From contig CM033725.1 in assembly GCA_019671005.1 (NCBI GenBank), positions 35,362,678-35,426,677 on the forward strand: a stretch of DNA of 64,000 nt, written 5' to 3'. A program made the translations under genes and the position numbers. Under the pieces are notes generated by a model. It did not search any database, was not told the DNA's origin, and saw only the letters and a program-made list of their open reading frames with translations. This stretch comes from Hibiscus mutabilis (taxonomy: Eukaryota; Streptophyta; Magnoliopsida; Malvales; Malvaceae). Shown here piece after piece: positions 1 through 11,988 of this stretch; within the stretch, counting starts at the first letter, position 1, and each line of letters opens with the position of its first letter.

Positions 1-304
1 GGGTTCATAGATGACATTCTAATCTATTCGAAAGACGCTGCTACTCATGAAGAACATCTCCGAATTATGCTTCAAACTCTCCGAGAGAAGCAACAGTATG
101 CCAAATTCAGTAAATGTGAATTCTGGCTGTTCGAAGTGTCATTCCTAGGCCATGTGATCTCTTATACGGGGATTCAAGTCGACCCAAAGAAGATTCAAGC
201 AATCCTTGATTGGATTCCTCCGAAGAATGTTGGAGAAGTTCGTAGTTTTTTGGGCCTTGCAGGCTGCTACCGTAGATTCATTAAAGGGTTCTCACTGATT
301 TTTG
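1..304 (+). pseudogene. Ty3/gypsy reverse transcriptase, 3' part (Tekay/Del-like element A)
   Basis: Frame 1 opens inside a reverse transcriptase. The catalytic box reads FIDD (bases 4-15), followed by the usual thumb region: LGHVIS, a VDPKKI stretch and FLGLAGCYRRFIKGFS. These are hallmarks of Ty3/gypsy RT running into the RT-RNase H connection. The 5' part of the element (LTR, gag, protease, most of RT) lies left of the window. The reading frame stops where a second retroelement is inserted at base 310, and the same protein resumes at about 2528 (PLTKLL). The piece shown is open, but the gene as a whole is dead: split by the insertion and carrying stops and frameshifts further on. Confident at family level. 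Confidence 0.93.
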
Positions 305-309
305 CACCC
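305..309. repeat. Target-site duplication CACCC (left copy)
   Basis: CACCC directly precedes the TG terminus of the nested element. The same five bases (2523-2527) directly follow its CA terminus. A 5-bp duplication is what LTR-element integrase produces, and the gypsy pol frame is restored if the insert and one copy are ignored. Confidence 0.93.
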
Positions 310-1415
310 TGTAATCACTCATTTTTGATCGGGTTTTAGTGTTATTAGTATTATTTTAATAATAATATTATTAATATAAAATTAATGAAAAAATTTTAAA
401 AAAATTATATTAAAAAAAGGAAAAATTGTGTGGAGCAGGGTGCTCCACGTTACCCATTTCACCCACCCCTTGCCTATAAATACAAGGCAGGGGCAGCCAC
501 AATTTCACGCCCAAATTACACAACAATTGCACGCCAAATTGCCATAAATTGGCAAGGCAATTGGCTCCCCAATTGGTATTTAATATGTTTGTGTTTTATA
601 TTAATATTTTATTTAAAATTACCCACCCCTAGTTAGTTATTTTAAAATTGTAGTCTTATTTTTTTGTTTGTATGTTTATGTTTTAGATTAGTATTTAATA
701 TGTTTGTGTTTTATATTAATATTTTATTTATGTTAGATTCGTTTTTATTTATGTGTTAGAATAATATTTATTTGTGTTTTAGATTAATATTTATGAATGT
801 TAGTATTTTATTTATGTTAGATATGTTTTTATTTATGAGTTAGATTAATATTTATATATGTATGTTTCAGATTAGTATTTTATTTATGTTAGATTAGTAT
901 TCTATTAGGTTAATATTTATTCGTATTGTATTAAATTATTTTACATGTTTTATATTTTGCTCACTAAGATTGCATATCAAGATATAAATTGTCAATGCGG
1001 TGCCCTTTTATCAGAGCGTAAACGGGGCCAGTATCAGGCGTAGTGATAGTGGTTGGGCATTTACTCTCGGATAACGGGGCCTTTAAAATTTATTCGCAAT
1101 TATAACCGAATTTTAAACTAATCGTCACTTTAATCCGGAAAGTTTAATATTAATAAAGCAGCAATTATTAAAGTACCAATTTTGGGCGGTGTGGGGGTGC
1201 TAATCCTTCCCCATCCGTAACCGACTCCCGAACCCAATAGTTTTTGAATCTCTGGTTTTATGGTGTCCGGCCTACCTAAGTGGTCGGTGGTGACTCCAAT
1301 TTTTAATAAAATGCGGTTTTTTCTTAAACCCCCACGGAATAAACGTTTTATATCCGAAAAATCACAAACACTTCGAAAACACTCGTTTTTTAGCGAAAAA
1401 AGGGACATCGCTACA
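310..1415 (+). repeat. 5' LTR of nested element N1
   Basis: Starts TGTAATCACTC and ends CGCTACA. Its last 424 bp recur at 2102-2522 with few differences. The start matches that of the larger LTR at 11989 (TGTAATCACTAA). A TATA box (TATAAATA, 475-482) lies 27 bp after a perfect 8+3+8 palindrome (430-448). The middle (640-960) is AT-rich with loosely repeated TATTTATGTTAGATTAGTAT-like phrases. Confidence 0.87.
430..482 (+). promoter_or_regulatory. Palindrome plus TATA box in N1 LTR
   Basis: GTGGAGCA-GGG-TGCTCCAC (430-448) is a perfect inverted repeat. It is followed by TATAAATA at 475-482. The position inside the LTR fits a U3 promoter with an upstream protein-binding or hairpin element. The promoter role is inferred from position only. 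Confidence 0.55.
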
Positions 1416-1417
1416 GA

Positions 1418-1435
1418 TGGCGACTCCGCTGGGGA
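1418..1435 (+). other. Primer-binding site of N1
   Basis: TGGCGACTCCGCTGGGGA begins two bases after the LTR terminus CTACA. The near-identical string TGGCGACTTCGCTAGGGA follows the LTR ending at 15508. A PBS of this type, matching a tRNA other than initiator Met (tRNA-Arg is the usual assignment for Ogre/Tat), supports the classification. The tRNA identity is from memory of the family. Confidence 0.75.
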
Positions 1436-2101
1436 GAATTTTTTGTTATTCGAAAACAAGAAGAGAGTCAAGCTTTTTAAATAATCACCGCTTTATTAAT
1501 ATTAGAAATTTCGGGTTAAAGTGACTATTAAATTAACATTCGGTTATAATTGCGCATTTATTTTAACGCATTTAAAATATGGCATATAAACCTGTTTTTT
1601 AAGTGGGGGAAAACGCTAATGCTTTCGTGGAGATATCGTTCTCCCGTATGGGCCTAGCAAGTACCTTCGAGGCTCGAGTACTTTATGCTTTCGTAAGGAT
1701 ATCGTTCCTTCGTACGGGCATAAGCGAATGGGTCCCCCTGAATTGAACCCGGTTGAAAGGAGCCTATAATGGGTGATGATCGGGGGCCTTGCTACCCTTA
1801 GTAGGGGACAGCTAGGACAATTCGGGTACCTCCTAGCACCAACACTGCATGTAGAGAACATAGAAACCCACCCTGTTAGAGCCAGCGGATAACCTTAGGT
1901 GTTTTAGACTAGATAAATATGGTCGTTTTGTTTATTTACCTTATTTAATTTGTCCTTTTATTTATGTATTTATCCAGTACTAACTCATTTTTTTGTGTTT
2001 TATTTTTATTTTATTTTTACACATACTTTTGTTGCATTATCATTGCATCCACATAGAGGTGTTGATTCAAGTGGTTTGCCCGATTAGAAAATCTTTCATC
2101 A

Positions 2102-2522
2102 TCAATGCAGTGCCCTTTTATCCGAGCGTAAACGGGGCCAGTATCAGGCGTAGTGATAGTGGTTGGGCGTTTGCTCTCGGATAACGGGGACTTTAAAATT
2201 TATTCGCAATTATAACTGAATTTTAAACTAATCGTCACTTTAATCCAGAAAGTTTAATATTAATAAAGCGGTAATTATTAAAGTACCAATTTTGGGCGGT
2301 GTGGGGGTGCTAATCCTTCCCCATTCGTAACCGACTCCCGAACCCAATAGTTTTTGAATATCTGGTTTTATGGTATCCGGCCTACCTAAGTGGCCGGTGG
2401 CGACTCCAATTTTTAATAAAATGCATTTTTTTTAAACCCCCACGGAATAAACGTTTTATATCTGAAAAATCACAAACACTTCGAAAACACTCGTTTTTTA
2501 GCGAAAATGGGACATCGCTACA
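2102..2522 (+). repeat. 3' LTR remnant of N1
   Basis: Repeats 992-1415 nearly base for base, ending in the same ...GGGACATCGCTACA. It lacks the first ~680 bp of the LTR. The junction with the leader at about 2100 marks the internal deletion. Confidence 0.85.
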
Positions 2523-2527
2523 CACCC

Positions 2528-4600
2528 TTGACGAAGCTTCTCTATAAGGAAACTCCCTTTGTATGGACAATGGATAAGCAAAGGATTTTTGATCAACTTA
2601 AGCAAGCCATTACTCATGCTCCTGTTTTGGTGCAACTTGAGTCGAGTAAAGACTTCACTGTGTACAGTGATGCATCCCACCTGGGATTAGGCTGTGTACT
2701 GATGCAAGAAGGCAAATTCATAGCTTATGCTTCACGTCAACTTAAACCTCACAAGTTAAACTATCCGACCCACGACCTGGAGTTAGCTGCAGTTGTGCTT
2801 GCTTTGAAGAATAGGCGGCACTACCTCTACTGTGAGAAGTGTTACTTGTACACTGATCACAAGAGCCTAAAGTACCTCCTAACTCAGAAAGAATTAAATC
2901 TTCACCAACGTCGTTGGTTGGAGCTTTTGAAAGATTACAACTTGGTTATTGATTACCATCCCGGTAAAGCTAATGTTGTGGTTTACGCTTTAAGTCAGAA
3001 GTCCACTCCCCCTTCGAGATACCTAAATGCTCATTTCCGACCGAGAAGTATGGCAAGTTGTTGGCCGAACTGAGAGTTTAGTCAACTATTGTGTCTCGAA
3101 TTAAAGCACTCCAAGTATCTGATGAGGAGTTGCGACCTCTTATTGCTATGGTTAGGGACAACTCGGATCCTAACTTTGCTATGAACTCCGAAGGCTTGTT
3201 GTGTTTCTAAAACCGTATATGTGTGCCCGATGATGATGATCTTCGAAATCAAATCCTAAGTGAAGCTCATTCTAGCCCTTTCTCTATTCATCCGGAAACT
3301 ATCAAAATGTATAAGGACCTAAAAGAGTTATATTGGTGGTCCGGTATGAAGAATGAAGTTACAGACTTCATGGCTAAGTGCTTGACATGCCAATTAGTCA
3401 AAGCTGAACACAAGGTGTCGACTAGTCTTTTCCAACCTATTGAGCTTCCACAATGGAAATGAGAGCGTATTACGATGGACTTCGTAAGTGGTTTGCCAAT
3501 GACTCCAAAGAAGAATGATGTTATCTGGGTTGTGGTGGATCGATTCACCAAATCTGCTCATTTCATTCCAGTGAGAAAGGATTTCAGTTTGCCTAAGCTC
3601 GCGGAGTTGTACATCCGTGAAGTCATTCGTTTACAAGGAGTCCCAGTATCCATTATCTCCGATCGTGACCCTCGATTCACAGCACGGTTTTGGAGGACTC
3701 TATATGAGGCTTTGGGAACTCGAGTGCACCTAAGCACTACTTTCCATCCTCAAACTGATGGCCAATCCGAAAGGGTTATACATGTAACTCTAAATCTTCC
3801 TTTGAACTGTGTGCATAAATGTTTTGTACCAATTTTGATTCTTCTTTATATATTCTGGAAGATATGCTCTGAGCTTGTGTTATCGACTTTAGGGATACGT
3901 GGGAGAAATCCCTACCCTTGGTCGAATTTGCTTACAATAACAGTTATCAAGCCTCAATTCAAATGGCTACGTATGAATCTCTCTATAGAAGGACATGTAG
4001 AACTCCTCTTTGTTGGACCGAACTCGGTGAAGGCAAGGTGTTAGGCCCTGATTTACTTGGGGAAATTGAAGAAAGGGTGACTATCATCTGTGATCGGCTC
4101 AAAGCAGCATTCGACCGACAAAAGGCTTATGCTAATCTGAAAAGAAAGGACATTCAGTATGAAGTTGGTGAGAAAGTCTTCCTCAAAGTGTCTCTGTGGA
4201 AGAAGATCCTTTATTTCGGCAAAAAGGGGAAGTTAAGTCCTTGTTTCATTCGCCATTCGAAGTGGTCGAAAATTTGGACCTATTGCGTACCGATTAGCCC
4301 CCCCTGAGGAGTTAAGTCGGATCCACAATGTCTTCCATGTATCTATGTTACGAAAGTACCAGTCAGATCCTTCTCGTGTGATCGAGCTGGAGTTTGTAGA
4401 GATTCAATTCAATCTGACGTACGAGGAAGAACCTGTGTAGATCCTCGTATGAGAAGTCAAGAGACTTTTAAAGAAGTTTGTGCCTTTAGTGAAAGTTCTC
4501 TGGAGAAGCCACTCGGTTTAAGATGCCATGTGGGAACCTGAAAAGGCCATGCAAAAGTAGTATCCTCACCTCTTTGCTTGATGTGAAAATTCGAGGACGA
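2528..4600 (+). pseudogene. Ty3/gypsy RNase H - integrase - chromodomain remnant (element A)
   Basis: Continuation of the polyprotein. RNase H spans about 2600-3000: YSDASHLGLG, the E in HDLELAA and TDHKSL are present, but the final catalytic aspartate is lost (NVVVYALS where NVVADALS is usual). The integrase zinc finger (H..H..CLTC) is at 3270-3400. The integrase core at 3470-3780 has MDFV, SDRDPRF and TDGQSE supplying D, D and E. The GPY-type tail is at 3920-4260. A chromodomain-like end (VPLVKVLW..., AMWEPE) falls at 4410-4570, typical of Tekay/Del chromoviruses. Damage includes TGG-to-TGA in QWKWER (about 3460), frameshifts near 3020, 3790 and 4260, and stops in the chromodomain. The chromodomain normally guides integration to marked chromatin. 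Confidence 0.9.
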
Positions 4601-4607
4601 AATTTCT

Positions 4608-4619
4608 TAAGGGGGAGAG
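4608..4619 (+). other. Polypurine tract of element A
   Basis: TAAGGGGGAGAG lies immediately before the LTR start at 4621. It is the plus-strand priming site expected at this position. Confidence 0.75.
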
Positions 4620-4807
4620 TTGTCACATCCCGAAAATCAGCCTAGTTAGAAGTAGGTTCTGGTGACCGAAAATTTTGAATCCGATGTGTTAAACGTTTGT
4701 AATGATTGACCTTTGTACCCCTCTTGTATAATGAAGTTACATTTTGGTCTTATTTGAGTGAATGAACTTCCTTGTATGAAATTCAAGCCAAATTACAAAT
4801 TTTGAGC

Positions 4808-4900
4808 TAGGCGTATTGATACGGTCCAACTACCAATAACTAACTTACCTATTTTAGCATGAGCGTATCGATACGGCCACAAGCATATCGATACGGGTCC
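4808..4900. repeat. GTATCGATAC palindrome cluster 1
   Basis: Three copies of GCGTATtGATACGG, GCGTATCGATACGG and GCATATCGATACGG within 90 bp near the start of the LTR. The core is a perfect palindrome. Confidence 0.8.
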
Positions 4901-6739
4901 CCTATTATGAATCTGTTTGAAGCCCAAATTAAAGGAATTTGAACCTAGATGCTTACTCACCTCCTTGTTTGGCCTTCCCCACATGAAAATCATCAGAAAA
5001 GATGGGTATTGAAGTCATTAGCCAACTTGGAAAGCTAATGACCATTGGGTTTAGGAAAACCCTTTGATAGAGGAAATGTTCCTATTGGTTGAAGGATAGG
5101 TGAGCCATGATTAGGATGGCCAAATAATTATTAAAAGAATGAAACAATGTGAAGTTCTCATCTTTTGGACTCCCGAAAGCAAAACCCAAAAACCTTGTCT
5201 TCAAATAAACAAGCTCCTCCATTATTATCTTCAACCTCAAGCAAGCACACACCTCTTTTTTTGGCCACCTTAAACTCAAGTGTTCCTTAATTTGAAGACT
5301 CCATCGAAAATCATCGGTTGGGTAAAAAGAAACCCTCCTTCAATTGTTGGATTCCATAGGCAATTGGAATTTAATTTTGAGTTGTAAACTCTAAGCCTAA
5401 TCTTTAACCATGTTGTTATATAGGTCATGATAATTCCTTATGTTTTTTCTAGCTCAAAAATTGGAGGAGAACGATCCATCATATCCAATCAAGCCTAGGA
5501 GCAAAGGAATTGAAATTCGAGAACCCTACAAGCTTATGTAATCAAGGTGAGTGTAGCCGTGTGCATTTGATTTGCGATTTTCATGTTAATATGTATCTTG
5601 CTAAAGGCTCAAGAAGGGCAATGTTTGGGTAGATGCTAAAGGTGAGCATGGTAAGCTTTTGATATGGTTGATGTTCTATAAGCAAATATGTGATAATTGA
5701 GACATGTTACATGTGAAATTGCCATAAGAAAAACATGATATGATATGCTAAATTTGATATGAATATGTTATAATGTGATACGTATATGATGTGATCTATT
5801 ATATGGAGCTAAGGCTCAATTCTGATTCCGATACGTTATGGCCTACGGGCATAAAGGTAAGTTATATTATGAAATATGTGTAACCTTGAACATTTGTAAG
5901 TTTTGGATACAATTCGCATGCCATAGGGTTATTTGAGCTCGTATAAGGGATTGGACTACAGTCTGGGGCTGCAGCCTATATGTGAGAGAGATAAGGATGG
6001 ATTGTGTAAGGGATACTATACGGAGCTACGACTCAAGGCCACGGCCTATTTTTCGTTATGTGGTTATGGCCTATTTTCTGATATATGTGTGGTGTAAAGG
6101 GGAATCCGTGTATCCACTTGTTACATTTTCCAAGGGAATTTAAATGTGTATAAGCTTCATTATGATTATGTGAAATTATGATAAATGGCCTAAGCATGAG
6201 ACCTTGTGATTAAGAGAATGCGATTATGATAATTAAGTTTGCCAATATGTCGTTCATGATCATAACATGCCATTTATGTATTGTTATTGCTTATGTTGTT
6301 ATGACTACCTCACTAGGGTATATAAGCCTAACATATGTGTGTCTCATGCATTTCAGGGTCTTAAGATTTTTCGAGCTCCAATCGTGTAATCTCTCGGTTG
6401 CAAGTCACTTCCGCAAGCTACATGTATGTTACTTTTGTTTCTGGACTCCTAGTAAGGTGGCATAAGGTTTAGATGTGTTGTAATAACTTATTTTAATGTG
6501 GTCATGTAAGCCTAATAGTAACTAGGTGTGGTATGAGTATAATGGTTTGTTTGGAAATGGCTAAATAGACTAGAATGAGCTTAAGAACCCTATTTGGTAA
6601 AATCGTAGTAAACGAATTCAAAATGCCTTGAAATTTGACACACAATTAGAAATACTATTTTTAGGTTTTTTGGTAAAATTTGAATAATGTTTGATTAAGT
6701 AAATCGATTAAAACCAGCAAAATTCTGTCATTACAGGTC

Positions 6740-7005
6740 AGGGCGTATCGATACGGGTGATGGCGTATCGGTACGGTTAGGCATAAATTTGGCTTAAGGA
6801 GCAAGGAATATCGATATGGATAAGGCATATCGGTACAGAAATTGGTCACTGGAAATTGGGTTGAAAAATGGTATCGATACGGGGTCAACGCGGTCAACGC
6901 GTATCGATACGGGATTAGTTGTACCGGTACAGGTTTGACATCCTTTAAATTTAGAAATCTGAAATTAGGCTTAGCGTATCAATACGGCCCTTAGGGTATC
7001 GATAC
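6740..7005. repeat. GTATCGATAC palindrome cluster 2
   Basis: At least nine copies of the core in 265 bp near the 3' end of the LTR, as TATCGATACG, TATCGGTACG, ACCGGTACAG and TATCAATACG variants. Confidence 0.8.
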
Positions 7006-7394
7006 GATGTTAGTTAAATCTGTTATAAGGTATAAAAATAGAATTTGGACAATTACAAATTGGCCACTAATAACTATACGGACTAATTGATTAGGTTAAC
7101 GATATCCGATAGTAACGAAACTTCACAGATTAATAATTGGTATGTTTAATTACAAGTTGGTAATAGAGAATTTGGATTAGGATTGCTAATTTGTAAAGTT
7201 TATGATTTAGTCCCTAAGTTTTTAAAAGTTTAAAATTGACCCCATATTGAGTCAATAATTGATAATTAGGTTCGCTAAGCCTCAAATAAGAATAATAGAA
7301 CTTCTAAATAAATTTCTGACTCCGATTTCTGAATATGTTTTCCGATAATGATTTCTGACTCGGTTTTCTGCTAGACTGGGAAGGGGGTGTTACA

Positions 7395-9007
7395 TGTTCG
7401 CTTATAGCATAAATCGTATTAGTACATTAGTACACAAAGCTTACCATGTTATTTATATATTCTCATAAGGTTTATCCTTATTCATAAACTTCATTATTCT
7501 TAAACCAATTACCAACTTTGTATACTTCTATCCATTTTAAAACATATAGATCAATGCTTAAGATTATTCAAGATAACAGCAAACCATTATTTAAAGATCT
7601 TTAAATCTACATGTTCTCATTTTTATTTTAATACATTAAGGAATAACTTTCATTTCTTATCTCAAACTTCTTATTACAAAACATTATAAGGATTTCACAT
7701 TTTCAAAGCCTAGTCTTACTTACTAGGTTAGTTTCGCATGGTAATTAGCTTTACTCAACTATCCAAGGTATAACTATAATGTTCATATCACAGTCACATG
7801 TTCTTATACATTTATTCACTTGTCTTTAATATTAACATTACTTATTCATTCAAACATACAAAACAAAGCTTTAATCATCCTTTGTCTTAATCATAATATC
7901 ATATACACGTATCTATTTGAACAAACAATGGCAATAAATATTCATCCATACAAGCAATCAAAGCTCCATGGTCATTCATTTATTCGTACATACAAGTTCC
8001 TTAGATCCCTTAACATTAATGACCAAAATTATGCACTTTAATGTATTCTATACTATTGGCAACAACAGTAAGCGAAGCAATTCATTTTATGATTCAAATA
8101 GTTTATTCTTTCTAGCCCGTATTACTTTCTAATATTTAAGTCCATATATACATGCTCAAGACCTGTAAGCATTGTCATCTCATAACTTAAAAGACTTATG
8201 AACAAACATAACATTTACTTAGACAGACTAACCTACGCCACCTCAATAACCTTATCCTGAACTTTATTATCAAATATTCTATAGGTGATTCTAGTGATTA
8301 TTCCTATTAATCAAACATTTAAGATTTTCATAATCATCATTTCATTCTTAGCAGAAACTTATCAACTTTCCTACATCAAATAACCATTGATTAACAATAT
8401 TATTATACACTAGTCTAATCAGACACATCCTCACCTAGCTTAGCAAACATTCTTATAATACACCTATTCAAACTCAAACATACAATCACCTATCATAACA
8501 AGCAACCATGTCATACACATTCCCATAAATTTTACAAACCTTGTACCTTCTTCATAAGGTACTATAATCATTACTTTGAATGCAAATATATGTTAACTAA
8601 CCACTTAGTTAACATAAACCTTAATCATGTTTTGCCACCCTAGGAATTTAAATTAACCAAAACAATAAGCATACTTTAAGCTTAGGCCTTGTGTGACTTG
8701 CTGCCAAGAGTCTACATGATCCTCAATTCACTGAATAGCTACCTGAAAGATCAATCATTCAAACACAAGTAAGTTCAGAAGAACTTAGTGAAATAACTAA
8801 ACCAGTCCAAACATACAATGATACAAGAAGATGTATTTGCATTACAAGGTCCTTTCGATTTAATAATAATTGATTCTTTTCATTTAATCAAAGTTCACTC
8901 TACGTACACATTCTTTAAGCCAATTCATATTTAATACACCAAGAACCATATAATTTGAGTTTTCATTTTATGTCTTCCATACTTCACATAACGGTCCACA
9001 TTTTTAA
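7395..9007. other. AT-rich LTR-like DNA, no gene
   Basis: No coding signal beyond short chance ORFs. Composition is very AT-rich with CATT/TCAAA phrases. Together with 9913-11988 it resembles the complementary strand of a long gypsy LTR (for example an AGAGCAGAATCTGCC phrase at about 11620), but no TG...CA boundary was found. Confidence 0.4.
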
Positions 9008-9912
9008 CTTGCAAAACAGTCCCTTAATTAAGGTTACAAAACAGTTCCATTTTCAATTGCAAAACAATACCTTAATTAAGGTTACAAAACAGTCCCATCT
9101 GGATACAAAATAATACCATTTTCAATTGCAAAATAGTCCCTTAATTAAGGTTACAAATCAGTCCCCTCTGGTTACAAAACAATCCCATTTTCAATTGCAA
9201 AACAGACCCTTAATTAAGGTTACAAAACAATCCACTCTAGTTACAAAACAGTCCCATTAGCAATTGCAAAATAGACCCTTAATTAAGGTTACAAAACAAT
9301 CCACTCTGGTTACAAAATATTCTCATTTTCAATTGCAAAATAGTCCCTTAATTAAGGTTACAAAATAGTCCACTCTAGTTACAAAATAGTCTCATTTTCA
9401 ATTACAAAATAGTCCCTTAATTAAGGTTACAAAATGTCTAATTTTCAATTGCAAAATAATCCCTTAATTAAGATTACAAAATAGTCTCATTTTCAATTGC
9501 AAAATAGTCCCTTAGTTAAGGTTACAAAATAGTCTCATTTTCAATTAAAAAACAGTCCCTTAATTAAGGTTATAAAACAATCCACTCTGGTTACAAAATA
9601 GTCTCATTTTCAATTCAAAACACTCCCTTAATTAAGCTTACAAAACAGTCCATTCTGGTTACAAAATATTCTTATTTTCAATTACAAAACAGTCTCTTAA
9701 TTAAGGTTACAAAATAGTCTCATTTTCAATTGCAAAACAGTCCCTTAATTAAGGTTACAAAACAGTCCACTCTGGTTACAAAATAGTCTCATTTTCAATT
9801 GCAAAACAATCCATTAATTAAGGTTACAAAACAGTCTCATTTTCAATTACAAAACAGTCTCTGAATTAAGGTTACAAGACTGTTGATATTTTTAATTTAC
9901 TAAAACAGTCTC
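9008..9912. repeat. TTAATTAA minisatellite
   Basis: About 15 imperfect units built from two modules: TTAATTAAGGTTACAAAA and CATTTTCAATTGCAAAA, joined by CAGTCCC or TAGTCTC. Some units carry an extra CACTCTGGTTACAAAA module, so the period alternates between about 48 and 70 bp. Each unit contains the 8-bp palindrome TTAATTAA or a one-base variant. No ORF. Confidence 0.9.
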
Positions 9913-11988
9913 TAACCATTCATTTTACTCATAGAACAATCCACATTTGGATATTAGCAAGCAATGTGGCCATTTTCAAGCTTCAAGCACAAACTTCACA
10001 ATCAAACAATGGTTCAAAACTATTCCAAAGTTTCAAAGACAAAGCATAATAATCAACCACTTTTAGTTACATACTCATAAGCCTATAAGTGTCCATAAAT
10101 ATATATATATATTTCAAAGAGAAAGCATAATAATCAATATCATATCTCGTTTCCTTATTAAGCATATCGTATCAATCTTTCATATACATTTTAAAAATCA
10201 CACAAAGCAATCAATTGTATTCTTTCAAGGTCATAAGCATTATCATTCATTTCATTATCTTATCTACCATAATGTCATTAACATACAATGTGAAAACATA
10301 TTCATTTTCATAGATAAGCATAATTTATACTTACTTATAAGTTCCTTATCATCTTATCATTATTATTTTAGTTAATTTCCTTGGACCTAGACAACATACA
10401 GACACTCGAATCCCCAACCAAACTGTCGCCAATAAATATTTAACAATATGGTCAACCCTCCTACTATCGACAATGACCTTTCACAACACATACCTCTTAC
10501 TGTCGCCAGATAAGGACCTCAATTTTCCTGGACCACAGTCCCTCCTACACAAAAGCTAAATAGATCCTATACCATGTCAATTATGTCCTAAGTTGACTCA
10601 AATCCAAGGATTTACATATTTACGCATTATTATCTTTCAATTCATAATCATTTACAGGCATTGCTTTCCATTTAACAATCGAGCCTTATCTCTCTTTCAT
10701 CCATTAAGCATTTTACTTATATAGCATTCAAACATAGCATTCATCTCTTTTCATCAATCATGATCATTATACCTTACATATTGAACATACATAACATTAT
10801 CAACCTTAATTAGTACTTTTAACCGTTTATCATTATCTTAAGTCCTTGAAAAATATTTGTTATATCAAAACATCAAAGGTTTTACACATATCATACGTGT
10901 CATTTTTATATATATCATTCAATAAGCATAGTGCTTCCCATGACAAAAACACATCACTCAAATCAATCAATAATCATTATGAATAACTTACCTTAAGCTT
11001 ACCTTAAACTTACTTTAAGCTTACATAAAGTTTCATGTGCAATCATCATTTACCCATACAATTGCTCTATATATGAGCTTTAAAGTTTAGTATGCAAACA
11101 TGTATGAAATCAATCAAACTAAAACATTATCAGGAAGGCTCCTTGCCTAACCCGAGGTTCGAGCTACACTCACCTTATATCCTGAAGTTACGGAATATCC
11201 TGGCCTACTAGCACATCCAAGCATCCTCCATTCGACTTGATTCCAAACTTTCCCTCTTCTTTAACCTTACTTCCAGCTTCATTTTCCAATCTATAGTTCA
11301 AATAATCATAAATACATACATTAATATACATGCCCCTCATCACACATTTACTCAATATTCTTAACCAAAGTTATCGTTCAAAAAATAATCATACATATAC
11401 TAATCATTTCACAATTCTATTTTCACTTTAAGCCCTTATATCCATCTTTTGGCAACTTGAGCTATCATCAAAGAACTGTCTCTCCAGAACAAAGTATACA
11501 CTGGAATTTAAAGCTCTTTACAAACTAGATTCAACCATGGTTTTAACGGTATAAGCCTCATAATTTAACAAGTTCTATAACAATTAGGAGAATTTTTAGG
11601 AGTTTCAAAACAGAAATTGTCCAGAGCAGAATCTGCCTCTAGATTTTCTGCACTACCTTCACTTAAAAATTCATAACTTTTGATTTAGAGCTAGAAATCA
11701 ATCACCATTTTTTGGAGATTAAACTAGACTCATACATGTTTCTACACATATAAAATTAATCCTCAAACTCAGCATATTAAAGTTTCTATGAATTTCTAAA
11801 CTTACTGCCAGAACAGGGTCCTTTGGACAGATTGCATTTGATCTATGTTTTTCAATAATTTAATTACTCTAAACTTAACTACTTTATCCCACAACTCATT
11901 ATCTATTAAATCATCATAAATTCAAAATTCCAACATACTTTCATTCACAAATCAAAGCAATTATATCATTGAATTTTAGCAAGCTTTC
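9913..11988. other. AT-rich LTR-like DNA, no gene
   Basis: Continuation of the AT-rich, probably antisense gypsy LTR. No coding potential seen. The last five bases CTTTC (11984-11988) should be the left target-site duplication of the large element that starts at 11989. The right copy was not found because that element's 3' LTR is truncated. Confidence 0.4.

Larger units (their letters stand above)
310..2522 (+). mobile_element. Nested, internally deleted Ogre/Tat-type LTR element (N1)
   Basis: 2213-bp insertion with TG...CA ends and a CACCC target duplication, sitting in the RT/RNase H region of element A. It has a full 5' LTR (310-1415), a primer-binding site at 1418, a leader of about 0.7 kb without a clear gene, and only the last ~420 bp of the 3' LTR (2102-2522, repeating 992-1415). 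The gene-bearing interior and the 5' part of the 3' LTR have been deleted together. The LTR end and PBS resemble those of the large element at 11989, so both appear to belong to one Ogre/Tat-like group. ORFs inside it are not convincing genes. Confidence 0.88.
4621..7394 (+). repeat. 3' LTR of gypsy element A
   Basis: Starts TGTCACATCC after the polypurine tract and ends GGGGGTGTTACA, a normal TG...CA LTR of 2774 bp. It carries about a dozen palindromic GTATCGATAC/GTATCGGTAC-type motifs in two clusters (4808-4900 and 6740-7005). The 5' LTR is outside the window, so age and target duplication cannot be read. ORFs inside it are short and unconvincing. Confidence 0.85.

Noticed and set aside
6661..6897. 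ORF encoding repeated PYRY peptides
   Set aside because: Produced by the GTATCGATAC motif cluster in an LTR, not a gene.
9008..9912. CRISPR-like array
   Set aside because: Repeats are contiguous and imperfect without unique spacers, in a plant genome.
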